Below, one piece after another: positions 26,109 to 34,971 of a DNA stretch of 64,000 bases. The stretch is from Flavobacteriales bacterium UBA4466. Lineage in GTDB: Bacteria; Bacteroidota; Bacteroidia; Flavobacteriales_D; Crocinitomicaceae. The notes under the pieces are model-generated. The model had not been told where the DNA came from and did no database searches. It saw only the letters and a list, made by a program, of their open reading frames with translations. Within the stretch, counting starts at the first letter, position 1, and each line of letters starts with the position of its first letter. The stretch spans positions 597,501 to 661,500 of the forward strand of contig CAJJBE010000002.1 in assembly GCA_905182335.1 (NCBI GenBank). The letters are read 5' to 3'. A program made the translations under genes and the position numbers.

Positions 26109-28196
26109 CTATTTAAATAAAGAGAGATCTACTTTAGCGTTCAATGTGATTGAGGTCACCTTGCCTGTGAAATTTGCACCTCCTGCACTCAATGAAAATG
26201 TCATCGGGAACATAAAACCATCGTTTTCTTCGTAGTCTGAGTATGTTGATGATGTTTCTTGAGTTTCATCTTCAATAGTTATTATTGATAAAGAACCTGT
26301 TTTATAAAAGGTGTATTTATCAAAATAGTCATACGTTTCAGAAGTGCCATCTTCAATTTTTAGTACATAAACAGATTGGCCATCTTTCATTTCAATTCCT
26401 AATAATTCATACTTAATTCCATTTGTAGCATAGTTTATTTCAGGAATAAGTCCACAAAAAAGCTGTTTCGCTTTAATTTCTTTTTCTGTCATTTCTTTTT
26501 CCCCTGTTTGCATACTAACAGAATATCCAGTTGCCGTTTCCCCATCAAAGAAAGAGCGTTGGAATACCATTCCTTGTCCTTCAGTTTTTTCTCCTTGAAT
26601 ATTTGGAGATACCCATACTTTCGTAGATTTCAGAGGAAAGGGGATTTGCTCCATTGTTAACTCTTCTTCTTGTTGCATAGACTTTATTTTTTTTATTTTT
26701 TTATCTAATGCTTTTTTAGATGACGTCATACTTATGGCATTTATGTAGCCAGATATTAACTCTTCTTTTGATATGTCAGCAGGTAGGATGTCTTTTACTT
26801 CATTTCCAAAAGCATCTAATTTTTCAATTTTTCCATCATTATCAAAAACTAAAAGTTTATCTGCGATTTCTTGGTTACCAACAACAATAATATTACACTT
26901 TTCAGTTGTGAAGTATTTTTTCGCTATTTCTAATAAGTCTTCTTTAGAAACTGCTTCCAATTTTTGCAAGTATGTTTGGTAGTAATCTGTAGGCAAGTCA
27001 TTTTTGATAATGCTAAGTGCAAAAGAGGCAACTGTTGATGGCTGCTCTAAGCTTCTGGCAAAACTACCAGCCATAGATGACTTTGTTAAATTAATCTCTT
27101 CATCTGTGACTAGCTCAGTAGTAATCTTTTTAAGTTCTGACAAGATCTCGTAAATTGCACTGTCTGTCACCTCATTTCTAAAGTTACCTCCTGCGACAAA
27201 CCAACTGCCATCTTCAGAAACACGAACCCCAGAGCGACATCCATACGTATATGCTTTATCTTCTCTTAAGTTTTGCATTAGACGATTTCCAAAAGCACCT
27301 CCACCTAAAACACCATTAAGAACTTTCAGTTTTAAGTAGTCTTCATTATTTGGAGAAATATCCATTGGATAAGTAATTTTGATCACAGATTGAACAGCAC
27401 CTGGCTTTTTCACAAAAAGCACACGGTTTCCGTTAGTGAATGAAATAGGTGCAAGATCTACTTGAGTCGCTTTAGATCCTGACCAAGAACTAAAGTGTTT
27501 CAATGCATTAGACTGCACCTCTTCTTTGGTTATATCTCCTACAACAACTAGATATGCTCCTTCAGGAACAAATGTTTGTTGGTAGTAGCTTACAATTGAC
27601 TCACGATTAATATTTGCTAAGGTAGCGTCGGTCATTATTTCCCCGAATGGATGACCTGGGAAATTAGCAATTGACTGTGAGTTTTTAGCCATTCCATCCG
27701 CATCGCTTTGCAGTGAGAGTAGGCTTGATTCGTTTTGTTTTATAATTCGATCAACTTCCGATTGTGGAAAAGTTGCATTAATTAAGATATCAGACATTAG
27801 GGTAAGTCCTTTGTCTATGTGTTTAGTCAAACAAGACAAGTATATTGAATTTTTGTCTGCGGAAAGACGAGCACCTATATAATCAACTTCACGGTCAAGT
27901 TCATCTTTTGATTTTTTTAATGTACCAGACATGATTAATGATCCTGCTAGCTCAGATAAACCAGCTTGATTCCCCTCTAGGTTTGGTTTAGCTCCCATAA
28001 CTAGGTTAAACGTAACTTTAGGAAGTTTGTGGTTCTCTGAAAGAATAACCGTCAAGCCATTTTCTAATTCAAAGACTTCAGAGTCTTTAATGTTTATTAC
28101 TGGTGCTTTTGCTGCAGTAGGTCTTACAGAACGGTCAAGCTGTCCAAATAAAACTGCTGGTAAAACAAGTGCTATTGATAATATATATTTTTTCAT
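26109..28196 (-). CDS. M16 peptidase, non-catalytic (R/Y) subunit with C-terminal extension
   Basis: A signal peptide (MKKYILSIALVLPAVLFGQ) precedes two M16 domains. The zinc motif HxxEH is missing: the equivalent stretch reads GLSELAGSLIMSG. The second domain keeps the substrate-binding Arg/Tyr element (NRLMQNLREDKAYTYG). This is the pattern of the non-zinc partner in two-gene M16 enzymes and in alpha/beta mitochondrial processing peptidases. About 200 further residues form a beta-rich tail (for example DYFDKYTFYKTGSLSII) that resembles lipoprotein-sorting-like domains, though I am not sure. It follows the zinc-bearing partner after 12 bases, so both probably form one periplasmic heterodimer. 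Confidence 0.9.
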   Translation of the reverse strand: MKKYILSIALVLPAVLFGQLDRSVRPTAAKAPVINIKDSEVFELENGLTVILSENHKLPKVTFNLVMGAKPNLEGNQAGLSELAGSLIMSGTLKKSKDELDREVDYIGARLSADKNSIYLSCLTKHIDKGLTLMSDILINATFPQSEVDRIIKQNESSLLSLQSDADGMAKNSQSIANFPGHPFGEIMTDATLANINRESIVSYYQQTFVPEGAYLVVVGDITKEEVQSNALKHFSSWSGSKATQVDLAPISFTNGNRVLFVKKPGAVQSVIKITYPMDISPNNEDYLKLKVLNGVLGGGAFGNRLMQNLREDKAYTYGCRSGVRVSEDGSWFVAGGNFRNEVTDSAIYEILSELKKITTELVTDEEINLTKSSMAGSFARSLEQPSTVASFALSIIKNDLPTDYYQTYLQKLEAVSKEDLLEIAKKYFTTEKCNIIVVGNQEIADKLLVFDNDGKIEKLDAFGNEVKDILPADISKEELISGYINAISMTSSKKALDKKIKKIKSMQQEEELTMEQIPFPLKSTKVWVSPNIQGEKTEGQGMVFQRSFFDGETATGYSVSMQTGEKEMTEKEIKAKQLFCGLIPEINYATNGIKYELLGIEMKDGQSVYVLKIEDGTSETYDYFDKYTFYKTGSLSIITIEDETQETSSTYSDYEENDGFMFPMTFSLSAGGANFTGKVTSITLNAKVDLSLFK

Positions 28197-28208
28197 ATGT
28201 TCTAAATG

Positions 28209-29687
28209 TTATTTCCCTTCCTCCTCTTTTGGTAAATAGTGAAGGATTATTCGTGCGTCTTGTGTTAAGTATTTAATTGCAACGCGTTGAATGTCTTCAC
28301 GAGTGACGCTCATATATTTTGATAATTCAGTATTTGCGTAAGAAGCATTGCCAAAGTATATATGACTGTTTGCCAAATTTTCAGCTATTCCTGCAACCGT
28401 AGAAGTTGAGGATACAAAGTTGTTTTCATATTGATTTTGAACTTTTTCAAATTCTTCCTGAGAAATCAATTCTTTCTTGATCAATTCGATTTGGGCGTCA
28501 AACTCAGTCTGAATATCATCTAAGCTTTCGTCTTTAGCAGCTATTGCAGCAAAAATACCCATTCCAGCATCTTCTAATCCATAAGCGAAAGAAAATGCGA
28601 ATTGTGCAATTTGTTTTTTCTCAACAAGCGATTTGTTTATTCTAGAAGAGGTTCCTCCAGAAAGGACATCATTCATTATCTCTAAAGCATACATGTCTTC
28701 ATTTGTTTGCTCAGGGAACCTATAAGCCATAAACAAGCCTGGTAATTGAATGTTATCGTAAATGATATCTTTTGTAACTCCAGTTAGCTCTGCCATCTTT
28801 GCTTTTTCAGGCCTTGGAATATCAATAGATTTAGATTCTAGTGATTTTAACACACTGTTTGCCTTTTTACCTTTCGGGTGAGTGAAGTCATTTACAATAA
28901 ATGCACCTTTATCTACACCGTAAGTGTTATAGAAGTCTATATTAGCCATTAATTCATAATCTCTAAACATGTTAATAGCTTGACCTTTTGGTATAGAACC
29001 GAAATATTTAGCAATCCAGCTTCTTGTTTGAGCGATGTTTATATCTCCAGCGATACTAAGCGTTGCATTTTGAGGTACATAAAACGTTCTATAGAAATTA
29101 ACGTAGTCTGATTCCTCTGCAGCGTCGAGATGTTCCATACTTCCAATTGGCTGCCAGTGGTAAGGGTGATTATTAAACATACGTTTAAACATCTCGCCAA
29201 TAAAGGTAGCATATGGCTGATTGTCAATACGCTGTCTTTTCTCTTCCTTTACCACACTTCTCTGAGTTTCAATTCCTTCATTGTCAACTTTAGCATGTAG
29301 CATTCGTTCACTCTCTAACCAGATACCAAGTTCTAATTGATTCGATGGAAGTAATTCATAATAGAATGTTCTATCGTGAGAGGTGTTTGCATTTAATGTT
29401 CCTCCGTTTTTCTCAACGAGTTCACTGTATTCACCACGACCAATGTTTGTTGATCCTTCAAATAATAAGTGCTCAAAAAAGTGTGCGAATCCTGTTCGAC
29501 CCGGTTTTTCATTTTTCGAACCAACATGGTAGAGTACAGAAACGGCAACAATTGGCGTTGCGTGTTCTTCGTGAAGTATAACGTGGATACCGTTGTCAAG
29601 CTCGTATTCAACGTATTCAATTTCGCGCTGTGCGATAGAAGAGAATGTTAATCCAGCTAAAACACTTGTGATAAATAGTTTTCTCAT
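28209..29687 (-). CDS. M16 peptidase, zinc-bearing catalytic subunit
   Basis: A signal peptide (MRKLFITSVLAGLTFSSIAQ) is followed by the inverted zinc motif HFFEH at residues 69-73 and the third ligand Glu near residue 148 (SVVKEEKRQR). The second M16 domain (GGTSSRINKSLVEKKQIAQF) lacks the Tyr of the Arg/Tyr pair, which the adjacent partner supplies. The 492-residue length is normal. It should degrade peptides in the periplasm together with the downstream subunit. Confidence 0.92.
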   Translation of the reverse strand: MRKLFITSVLAGLTFSSIAQREIEYVEYELDNGIHVILHEEHATPIVAVSVLYHVGSKNEKPGRTGFAHFFEHLLFEGSTNIGRGEYSELVEKNGGTLNANTSHDRTFYYELLPSNQLELGIWLESERMLHAKVDNEGIETQRSVVKEEKRQRIDNQPYATFIGEMFKRMFNNHPYHWQPIGSMEHLDAAEESDYVNFYRTFYVPQNATLSIAGDINIAQTRSWIAKYFGSIPKGQAINMFRDYELMANIDFYNTYGVDKGAFIVNDFTHPKGKKANSVLKSLESKSIDIPRPEKAKMAELTGVTKDIIYDNIQLPGLFMAYRFPEQTNEDMYALEIMNDVLSGGTSSRINKSLVEKKQIAQFAFSFAYGLEDAGMGIFAAIAAKDESLDDIQTEFDAQIELIKKELISQEEFEKVQNQYENNFVSSTSTVAGIAENLANSHIYFGNASYANTELSKYMSVTREDIQRVAIKYLTQDARIILHYLPKEEEGK

Positions 29688-29813
29688 ATGTGAATTTTCG
29701 ATTTAATTAAACAAAGAAAGTAAGAATTTCAGGAAGCACCCTATAATTTTTATACTTGGAGAGATTGTGTGACGAGCGGTTCGTTAATGGGATAAAATAG
29801 CTTTAAAATTCAT

Positions 29814-29821
29814 TATATTTG
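29814..29821 (+). promoter_or_regulatory. -7 box four bases before a start codon
   Basis: TATATTTG matches TAnnTTTG exactly and ends four bases before the ATG at 29826, so the transcript is predicted to begin at or next to the start codon. Confidence 0.5.
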
Positions 29822-29825
29822 GATT

Positions 29826-30905
29826 ATGAGAAACTCATTAGTACTTCTAAGTATTCTTTATACAACCTTTTCGATAAGTCAAAGTATTGTTCCTTTAGTA
29901 GATTTTCGTGGATATTTTAAAAATTTCCAAGATGGTTATTTTAGACAGATTGAGTTTCAACAAATCGATGAGTTTAAAGCGGGAGACGATCTACTTGCTT
30001 ATATCGACTTTAGAGGGAACCTTATTGTTTATGATGGTGCCAATAAAATCAATATTGCTAACATGAAAGTGGAGTATGAGGTTTCGGACAAACTCATGAC
30101 TTGGAAAATAGGAGAAACATTAAATATGTGGGATGAAAATGGTAAGCGTACGCTTACATTTAATGTGCGTAACTATTGGGTGAAAGATAATATTGTTGTT
30201 TTTGAGGATATGCGTTATAATTCGGTAAGCGCATATTTTAATGGTCAAATTTATCCTTTGTATACTTCTTTAGGGGATGTTGATGCACCTGATTTTATTG
30301 GCGAAAACATTGTCGCATTTAGAGATAATGGAAACTTCAATAAAGTATTTTGGAATGGACATATTTACGATATAGATGTTTGGCACAGTTCATTCAACTT
30401 TCAAGGAGGGACGAATATCCTTGCGTTTAATGATCCTGTGAATGGAACATTTGCAGTTTTTGACAACGGAGAGTTTTTGGACGTTGAGGAATTTCATATG
30501 GAATCTTATAAGGCAGGTAGAGATTTTGTAACTTATGTAAATAGAAATGGTGATTTAATGCTTTATACCAAAGGGAAGAAACAACAGTTATCAAACTTTG
30601 GAGCTAATCTATGGGAAGTGAAAGATGATGTTGTTGTTTGGTCTGAAAATTCATTTTTTTATGCTTTTTCAAATGGTGAGAAAATTGAATTGTCTCGCTA
30701 TGTTCCACAAGATTATGAGCTTAAAAACAACACTGTCGCTTTCCGAAATATAATGGGGGGTGTCAGTGCTTTGATTGATGGGCAGATCATTGAGCTAACG
30801 AATCAAATGAATTCAAGCTATTCTATACATGGGAACTCCGTTTTAGTAGAATTGTTTAATAGCAGTTTTATTCTTTTTTCAGATGGAAAGAAGTACACCA
30901 TGTAA
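29826..30905 (+). CDS. Secreted repeat protein of unknown function, propeller-like
   Basis: A short signal peptide (MRNSLVLLSILYTTFSIS) precedes about seven copies of a roughly 40-residue beta-rich unit, each with a pattern like DNIVVFxD, then YFNGQIYPL (other copies: ENIVAFRDNG, WNGHIYDI; DDVVVWSEN, FSNGEKIEL; NTVAFRN, LIDGQIIEL). The units suggest a beta propeller. I recognise no family or catalytic residue. It is a single gene, divergent from the M16 pair, and the -7 box lies four bases before the start codon. Confidence 0.75.
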   Translation: MRNSLVLLSILYTTFSISQSIVPLVDFRGYFKNFQDGYFRQIEFQQIDEFKAGDDLLAYIDFRGNLIVYDGANKINIANMKVEYEVSDKLMTWKIGETLNMWDENGKRTLTFNVRNYWVKDNIVVFEDMRYNSVSAYFNGQIYPLYTSLGDVDAPDFIGENIVAFRDNGNFNKVFWNGHIYDIDVWHSSFNFQGGTNILAFNDPVNGTFAVFDNGEFLDVEEFHMESYKAGRDFVTYVNRNGDLMLYTKGKKQQLSNFGANLWEVKDDVVVWSENSFFYAFSNGEKIELSRYVPQDYELKNNTVAFRNIMGGVSALIDGQIIELTNQMNSSYSIHGNSVLVELFNSSFILFSDGKKYTM

Positions 30906-30951
30906 TTCTAATTTTTTCACTGATAAATTAAAAAGAAACGATTAGTCTCTG

Positions 30952-30959
30952 TATCTTTG
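30952..30959 (+). promoter_or_regulatory. Predicted -7 box of the DUF4494 gene
   Basis: TATCTTTG is an exact TAnnTTTG match, 29 bases before the ATG at 30989. It shows that the in-frame GTG at 30959 lies in the promoter and is not the start. Confidence 0.6.
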
Positions 30960-30988
30960 TGAATTCAATTCTTAAAATAATTAACGCT

Positions 30989-31579
30989 ATGAATAACTGG
31001 TTCACAGTAAAAGTAAAATATACAAAACAACTTGATAACGGAACATTAAAAAGAGTTTCAGAGCCCTATTTATTAGCGGCAATGACATTTACAGATGCTG
31101 AAGCTAGAATATACGAAGAGTTAGGTACTGTAATTCGGGGTGAGTTTACTGTTACAGGTATCGCAAGAACTGAAATTCATGATATTTTCGCATATGACGA
31201 TGAAGATGTTTGGTATAAGTGTAAAGTCACTTATGAAAACATGGAAGTTGATGGTGAAAAAGCAAAGCGAGTTGCTCAAAACTTTTTAGTCTCGGCTGCT
31301 TCTGTAAAACAAGCTTATGATAGAATTAAAGAGAGTTTACACGGGTTGATGGTGGACTTCGATATCCCCTCTATTATTGTTTCTCCAATTGTTGAAATTT
31401 TCCCATACAATGAAGAGTTAGATAAAGAGATTTCTAGAACACCTTTAGCAGAAGGTGAAGAGTTTGAAGCAGTAGTATCAAAAGGAGTTGTTTTTTCAGC
31501 TTCAGAAACTGATGATGATGATTATGATGATGAGTCTGAAGTCAGTGAGGTTGAGGATAGTTTTGATTCAGAAGATTAA
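30989..31579 (+). CDS. DUF4494 domain protein
   Basis: The 196-residue product starts NNWFTVKVKYTKQ and carries EPYLLAAMTFTDAEAR, GIARTEIHDIF and VWYKCKVTYENME, matching a family found in Bacteroidota with no known function (it often lies near pdxH or housekeeping genes). The C terminus is a low-complexity acidic tail (ETDDDDYDDESEVSEVEDS). The ATG at 30989 is chosen because the upstream GTG lies within the promoter. pdxH starts three bases after the stop. Confidence 0.88.
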   Translation: MNNWFTVKVKYTKQLDNGTLKRVSEPYLLAAMTFTDAEARIYEELGTVIRGEFTVTGIARTEIHDIFAYDDEDVWYKCKVTYENMEVDGEKAKRVAQNFLVSAASVKQAYDRIKESLHGLMVDFDIPSIIVSPIVEIFPYNEELDKEISRTPLAEGEEFEAVVSKGVVFSASETDDDDYDDESEVSEVEDSFDSED

Positions 31580-31582
31580 ATA

Positions 31583-32227
31583 ATGAAAGATATATTAGAT
31601 CAGTTTCGATTAGGTCATCATGACTTTGATAGTGGTAAGCTAGAAGGTTTTGAGGGGCTTGATCCGTATGATTTGTTTGAGCTTTGGGCTAAAGAAGCTA
31701 TAAATAATAAAGAGCTTGAACCAAATGCTTTTGTCTTATCTACGGTGAACTCAAATGGGCAGCCGAGTTCACGGGTTCTGTATCTAAAAGACATAATTAA
31801 AAAACAATTTGTTTTTTACACGAATTATAAAAGTAAAAAAGGAGAGGAAATAGCAGGGAATTCAAAAGTTTCTATGTTGTTTTTTTGGCCAGATTCATCT
31901 AGACAAATCCGTATCGAAGGAGTTTGCACAAGAGTCGATTCACAAATTAGTGATGATTATTTTAATTCACGGCCAAGAGGAAGTAAGATCGGAGCATGGG
32001 CTTCACATCAGAGTGATGAATTAACGGGTCGAGATGAACTTGAGCATCGCGTAAAGATGTACGAAGAGGAATTTAAAAATGAGGTGCCACGGCCGGGTCA
32101 TTGGGGAGGATATCAAATAGAGCCTTTGTCATTCGAGTTTTGGCAAGGTCGCCCTTCACGTTTGCATGATCGAATTATTTTTACGTCTTCCAAAGGTTTG
32201 TGGGATATTTATAAACAGAATCCTTAA
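31583..32227 (+). CDS. pdxH: Pyridoxamine 5'-phosphate oxidase
   Basis: This FMN enzyme oxidises pyridoxine or pyridoxamine 5'-phosphate to pyridoxal 5'-phosphate. Landmarks are PNAFVLSTVNSNGQPSSRV, FYTNYKSKKGEEI, RQIRIEGV, SRPRGSKIGAWAS and the C-terminal PLSFEFWQGRPSRLHDR. The length of 214 residues is standard. It is co-transcribed with the DUF4494 gene (3 bases) and probably with the M16 gene that follows 14 bases later. Confidence 0.97.
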   Translation: MKDILDQFRLGHHDFDSGKLEGFEGLDPYDLFELWAKEAINNKELEPNAFVLSTVNSNGQPSSRVLYLKDIIKKQFVFYTNYKSKKGEEIAGNSKVSMLFFWPDSSRQIRIEGVCTRVDSQISDDYFNSRPRGSKIGAWASHQSDELTGRDELEHRVKMYEEEFKNEVPRPGHWGGYQIEPLSFEFWQGRPSRLHDRIIFTSSKGLWDIYKQNP

Positions 32228-32241
32228 TTTAATAGTTATAC

Positions 32242-33474
32242 ATGTTTGAAATCAAACCAGAGTTTTTCAAACTCTCAAATGGCATACAGGTAGTGTTTCT
32301 TCCAACGGATGCATTCGTTGCTCATATGGGAGTGATGATTCATGCTGGAGCTAGATTTGAGAGTGAAAAAGAGGAGGGATTAGCACATTTCTTAGAGCAC
32401 TGTATATTTAAAGGAACAGCGAAGCGTAAGGCATTTGATATTTTCACCGATTTAGATTCGGTTGGTGGTGAGTTAAATGCATACACTAACAAAGAAGAGA
32501 TTTGTGTACACGCATCGTTTAGAAATAATCATTTCACGATTGCATCAGAGCTTTTGGGCGATATTGTTCAAAACGCTAATTTTCCAGAAGAGGAAATTCA
32601 AAAGGAAAAAGAAGTGGTATTGGATGAGATCATCTCATACATGGATAGTCCTTCTGAGCGTATATTTGATGATTTTGAATCACATATTTTTAAAGAGAAT
32701 TCATTAGGTTATAATATTTTAGGAACGAAGAAAACCGTTAGTAAATTTACCAGAGAAGATTTATTGAGTTACGTAGATCGATATTTTACACCTTCAAATA
32801 TGGTAATCTCTTTTGTTGGAAGGACTGAATCCAGTGAATTGATGCAGGTTTTAGAGCGTGATTTTGGAGGCATTATACGCGCAGGGAAAGAGAAGCTAAT
32901 TACTGAGCTAAAATCTTTTGTTCCGTTTAAGTTGATTGAAAAAAAATCAAATTTCCAGACACATACACTAATAGGTGGTATAGCTCCTTCATATAATGAT
33001 CCTGAGCGTAGAGGGATGACACTTTTGACAAATGTACTTGGTGGTCCTGCTCTGAATTCTAGGCTAATATTATCTATTCGTGAAAAATATGGGTATGCAT
33101 ATAATATTGAAGCTAATTATACAACATATTCAGATGTAGGTTTCTGGAGTGTATATATGGGTACAGATAAAAAGTACCTGAAAAAAGCACTTGCGCTCAT
33201 TTATGATGAATTAAAAGGTATTTGTGAAAACAAGCTAACTGATAATGAGCTTGAACAGGCTAAAGAGCAATTGAAAGGACATATAGCACTATCATTGGAT
33301 AGTAATATGGAGTTGATGTTTAGTCTTGCTAAAAGTGTTATGATTCATGGTCGTGTAGATTCTATCAATGAAGTTTATAGCCAAATTGATGCAATAACAG
33401 TTCATGAACTAGAGGTGATAGCTAAAAAAAGCTTTTCAATAGATAATGTGGCGGAATTGATTTATAAATTTTAA
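32242..33474 (+). CDS. M16 family metallopeptidase, cytoplasmic type
   Basis: There is no signal peptide. The zinc motif HFLEH is at residues 49-53 and the distal Glu in KEVVLDEIISYMDS. The second domain has the substrate-binding Arg and Tyr (NSRLILSIREKYGYAYN), so this single chain has both halves of the active site and can form a homodimer, unlike the split pair at 26-29.7 kb. It resembles bacterial processing-peptidase-like proteins (YmxG/PqqL type). It lies at the end of the DUF4494-pdxH operon. Confidence 0.93.
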   Translation: MFEIKPEFFKLSNGIQVVFLPTDAFVAHMGVMIHAGARFESEKEEGLAHFLEHCIFKGTAKRKAFDIFTDLDSVGGELNAYTNKEEICVHASFRNNHFTIASELLGDIVQNANFPEEEIQKEKEVVLDEIISYMDSPSERIFDDFESHIFKENSLGYNILGTKKTVSKFTREDLLSYVDRYFTPSNMVISFVGRTESSELMQVLERDFGGIIRAGKEKLITELKSFVPFKLIEKKSNFQTHTLIGGIAPSYNDPERRGMTLLTNVLGGPALNSRLILSIREKYGYAYNIEANYTTYSDVGFWSVYMGTDKKYLKKALALIYDELKGICENKLTDNELEQAKEQLKGHIALSLDSNMELMFSLAKSVMIHGRVDSINEVYSQIDAITVHELEVIAKKSFSIDNVAELIYKF

Positions 33475-33613
33475 TTAGCGATTAGCTTCAGTACTAAACA
33501 ATATATTTTTAAGATGATTTATTACGTAAAGTAATCACAAAATTAGAAACTAGATTTCGATTAATTATCTTATAACGATATGAATCCATTTAAATTAGTT
33601 AATTTCAAAGTCG

Positions 33614-34852
33614 ATGAAATTTACAGAATTAAACCTAGACGATCAGCTTCTTGAAGCTATCTCATACATGGGGTTCGAAAACGCAACTCCAATACAAGCT
33701 CAGGCAATCCCTTTAATATTAGATAATCGTGACTTAATTGCTTGTGCTCAAACGGGTACAGGTAAAACAGGAGCTTTTGTTTTACCTATATTAAATAAGT
33801 TAGTAGGAAAGGAGGACACAAGTGTAAACACCTTAATTGTCGTCCCTACCAGAGAATTAGCAGTTCAGATTGAACAACAAATACAGGGTCTTTCATATTT
33901 CGTTTCAGTTGGCTCAATGGCTATCTATGGAGGTGGAGGTGGAAAAGACTGGGATAAAGAAAAAGATGCGCTGACAAATGGTAGAGACATTATTGTTGCT
34001 ACTCCGGGTAAGTTACTTTCTCATCTTAAACTGGGCTATGTCGATTTTAGTAAAGTGAAGCACTTTGTCTTAGATGAAGCAGACCGCATGTTAGATATGG
34101 GCTTTATTGATGACTTAAAAAAAATCATTTCTTATTTACCTGAAGAGCATCAGACTTTACTCTTCAGTGCAACAATGCCTAAAAGTATTTCAGAACTTGC
34201 AAAGAAGATTTTAAAGGATCCGGAAGAAATTAAACTATCTATTTCCAAGCCTGCCGAAGGTGTGGATCAGAAATTATATTTGACACACGATAATCAGAAA
34301 GTCCCTGTGCTTTGTCATCTTTTAAAAGAGCGTAAAAATTACGATAGTATTATCATTTTTACATCTACAAAGAGTAAAGTCTCAGAAATTGTAAATCAGT
34401 TGAGAAGAGCAGGTTTTAAATCACAAGGGATATCATCTAATTTAGAGCAATCTCAGAGAGAAGAGGTTCTTAGAGGGTTTAGGTCTAAAAGGATTAGAAT
34501 ATTGGTTGCAACAGATGTTATGAGTAGGGGGATTGATATTAAAGAAATCAATATGGTGGTGAATTATGATGTGCCTCATGATGCGGAAGATTATGTGCAT
34601 AGGGTAGGTAGAACAGCTCGTGCAAACACCAAGGGTGAGGCGTGTACATTAGTGAATCAAAAAGATATGTTTAAAATGCGTAAGATTGAAGCTCTTATCG
34701 AAATGAGTTTACCGAAATCACAACCACCAGCAGAAGTTGGTGATGGTCCCGCTTGGGAAGGAGGTTCTTTAAAATCTAAAAGAAATAGGAACAAATTCAA
34801 TAAAAGTAGCAATTTTAAATCTCGAAAATCTAACAAGGACTTTACGAAGTAG
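33614..34852 (+). CDS. DEAD-box RNA helicase, RhlE-like
   Basis: All helicase motifs are present: Q motif (GFENATPIQAQAIP), I (AQTGTGKTGAF), Ia (VPTRELAVQ), Ib (ATPGKLL), II in VLDEADRMLDMGF, III (FSATMPKS), IV (IIFTSTKSK), V (ATDVMSRGID) and VI (YVHRVGRTARA). The basic C-terminal tail (SLKSKRNRNKFNKSSNFKS) is typical of RhlE-type enzymes in RNA decay or ribosome assembly. It is a single gene with a terminator just downstream. Confidence 0.95.
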   Translation: MKFTELNLDDQLLEAISYMGFENATPIQAQAIPLILDNRDLIACAQTGTGKTGAFVLPILNKLVGKEDTSVNTLIVVPTRELAVQIEQQIQGLSYFVSVGSMAIYGGGGGKDWDKEKDALTNGRDIIVATPGKLLSHLKLGYVDFSKVKHFVLDEADRMLDMGFIDDLKKIISYLPEEHQTLLFSATMPKSISELAKKILKDPEEIKLSISKPAEGVDQKLYLTHDNQKVPVLCHLLKERKNYDSIIIFTSTKSKVSEIVNQLRRAGFKSQGISSNLEQSQREEVLRGFRSKRIRILVATDVMSRGIDIKEINMVVNYDVPHDAEDYVHRVGRTARANTKGEACTLVNQKDMFKMRKIEALIEMSLPKSQPPAEVGDGPAWEGGSLKSKRNRNKFNKSSNFKSRKSNKDFTK

Positions 34853-34871
34853 CCTTTAGTTTAAAAGAAAA

Positions 34872-34898
34872 AAAACTTCCACATTGGAGGGCTTTTTT
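34872..34898 (+). terminator. Hairpin terminator after the helicase gene
   Basis: CTTCCA and TGGAGG pair around a CAT loop (one G-T wobble), followed by GGCTTTTTT. Confidence 0.65.
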
Positions 34899-34971
34899 AT
34901 ACCCTTACTCTACTCACACACTATTGGTCTTTAGAGTATTAATATTACTTTTAGAGTAAATTAAAACCACT

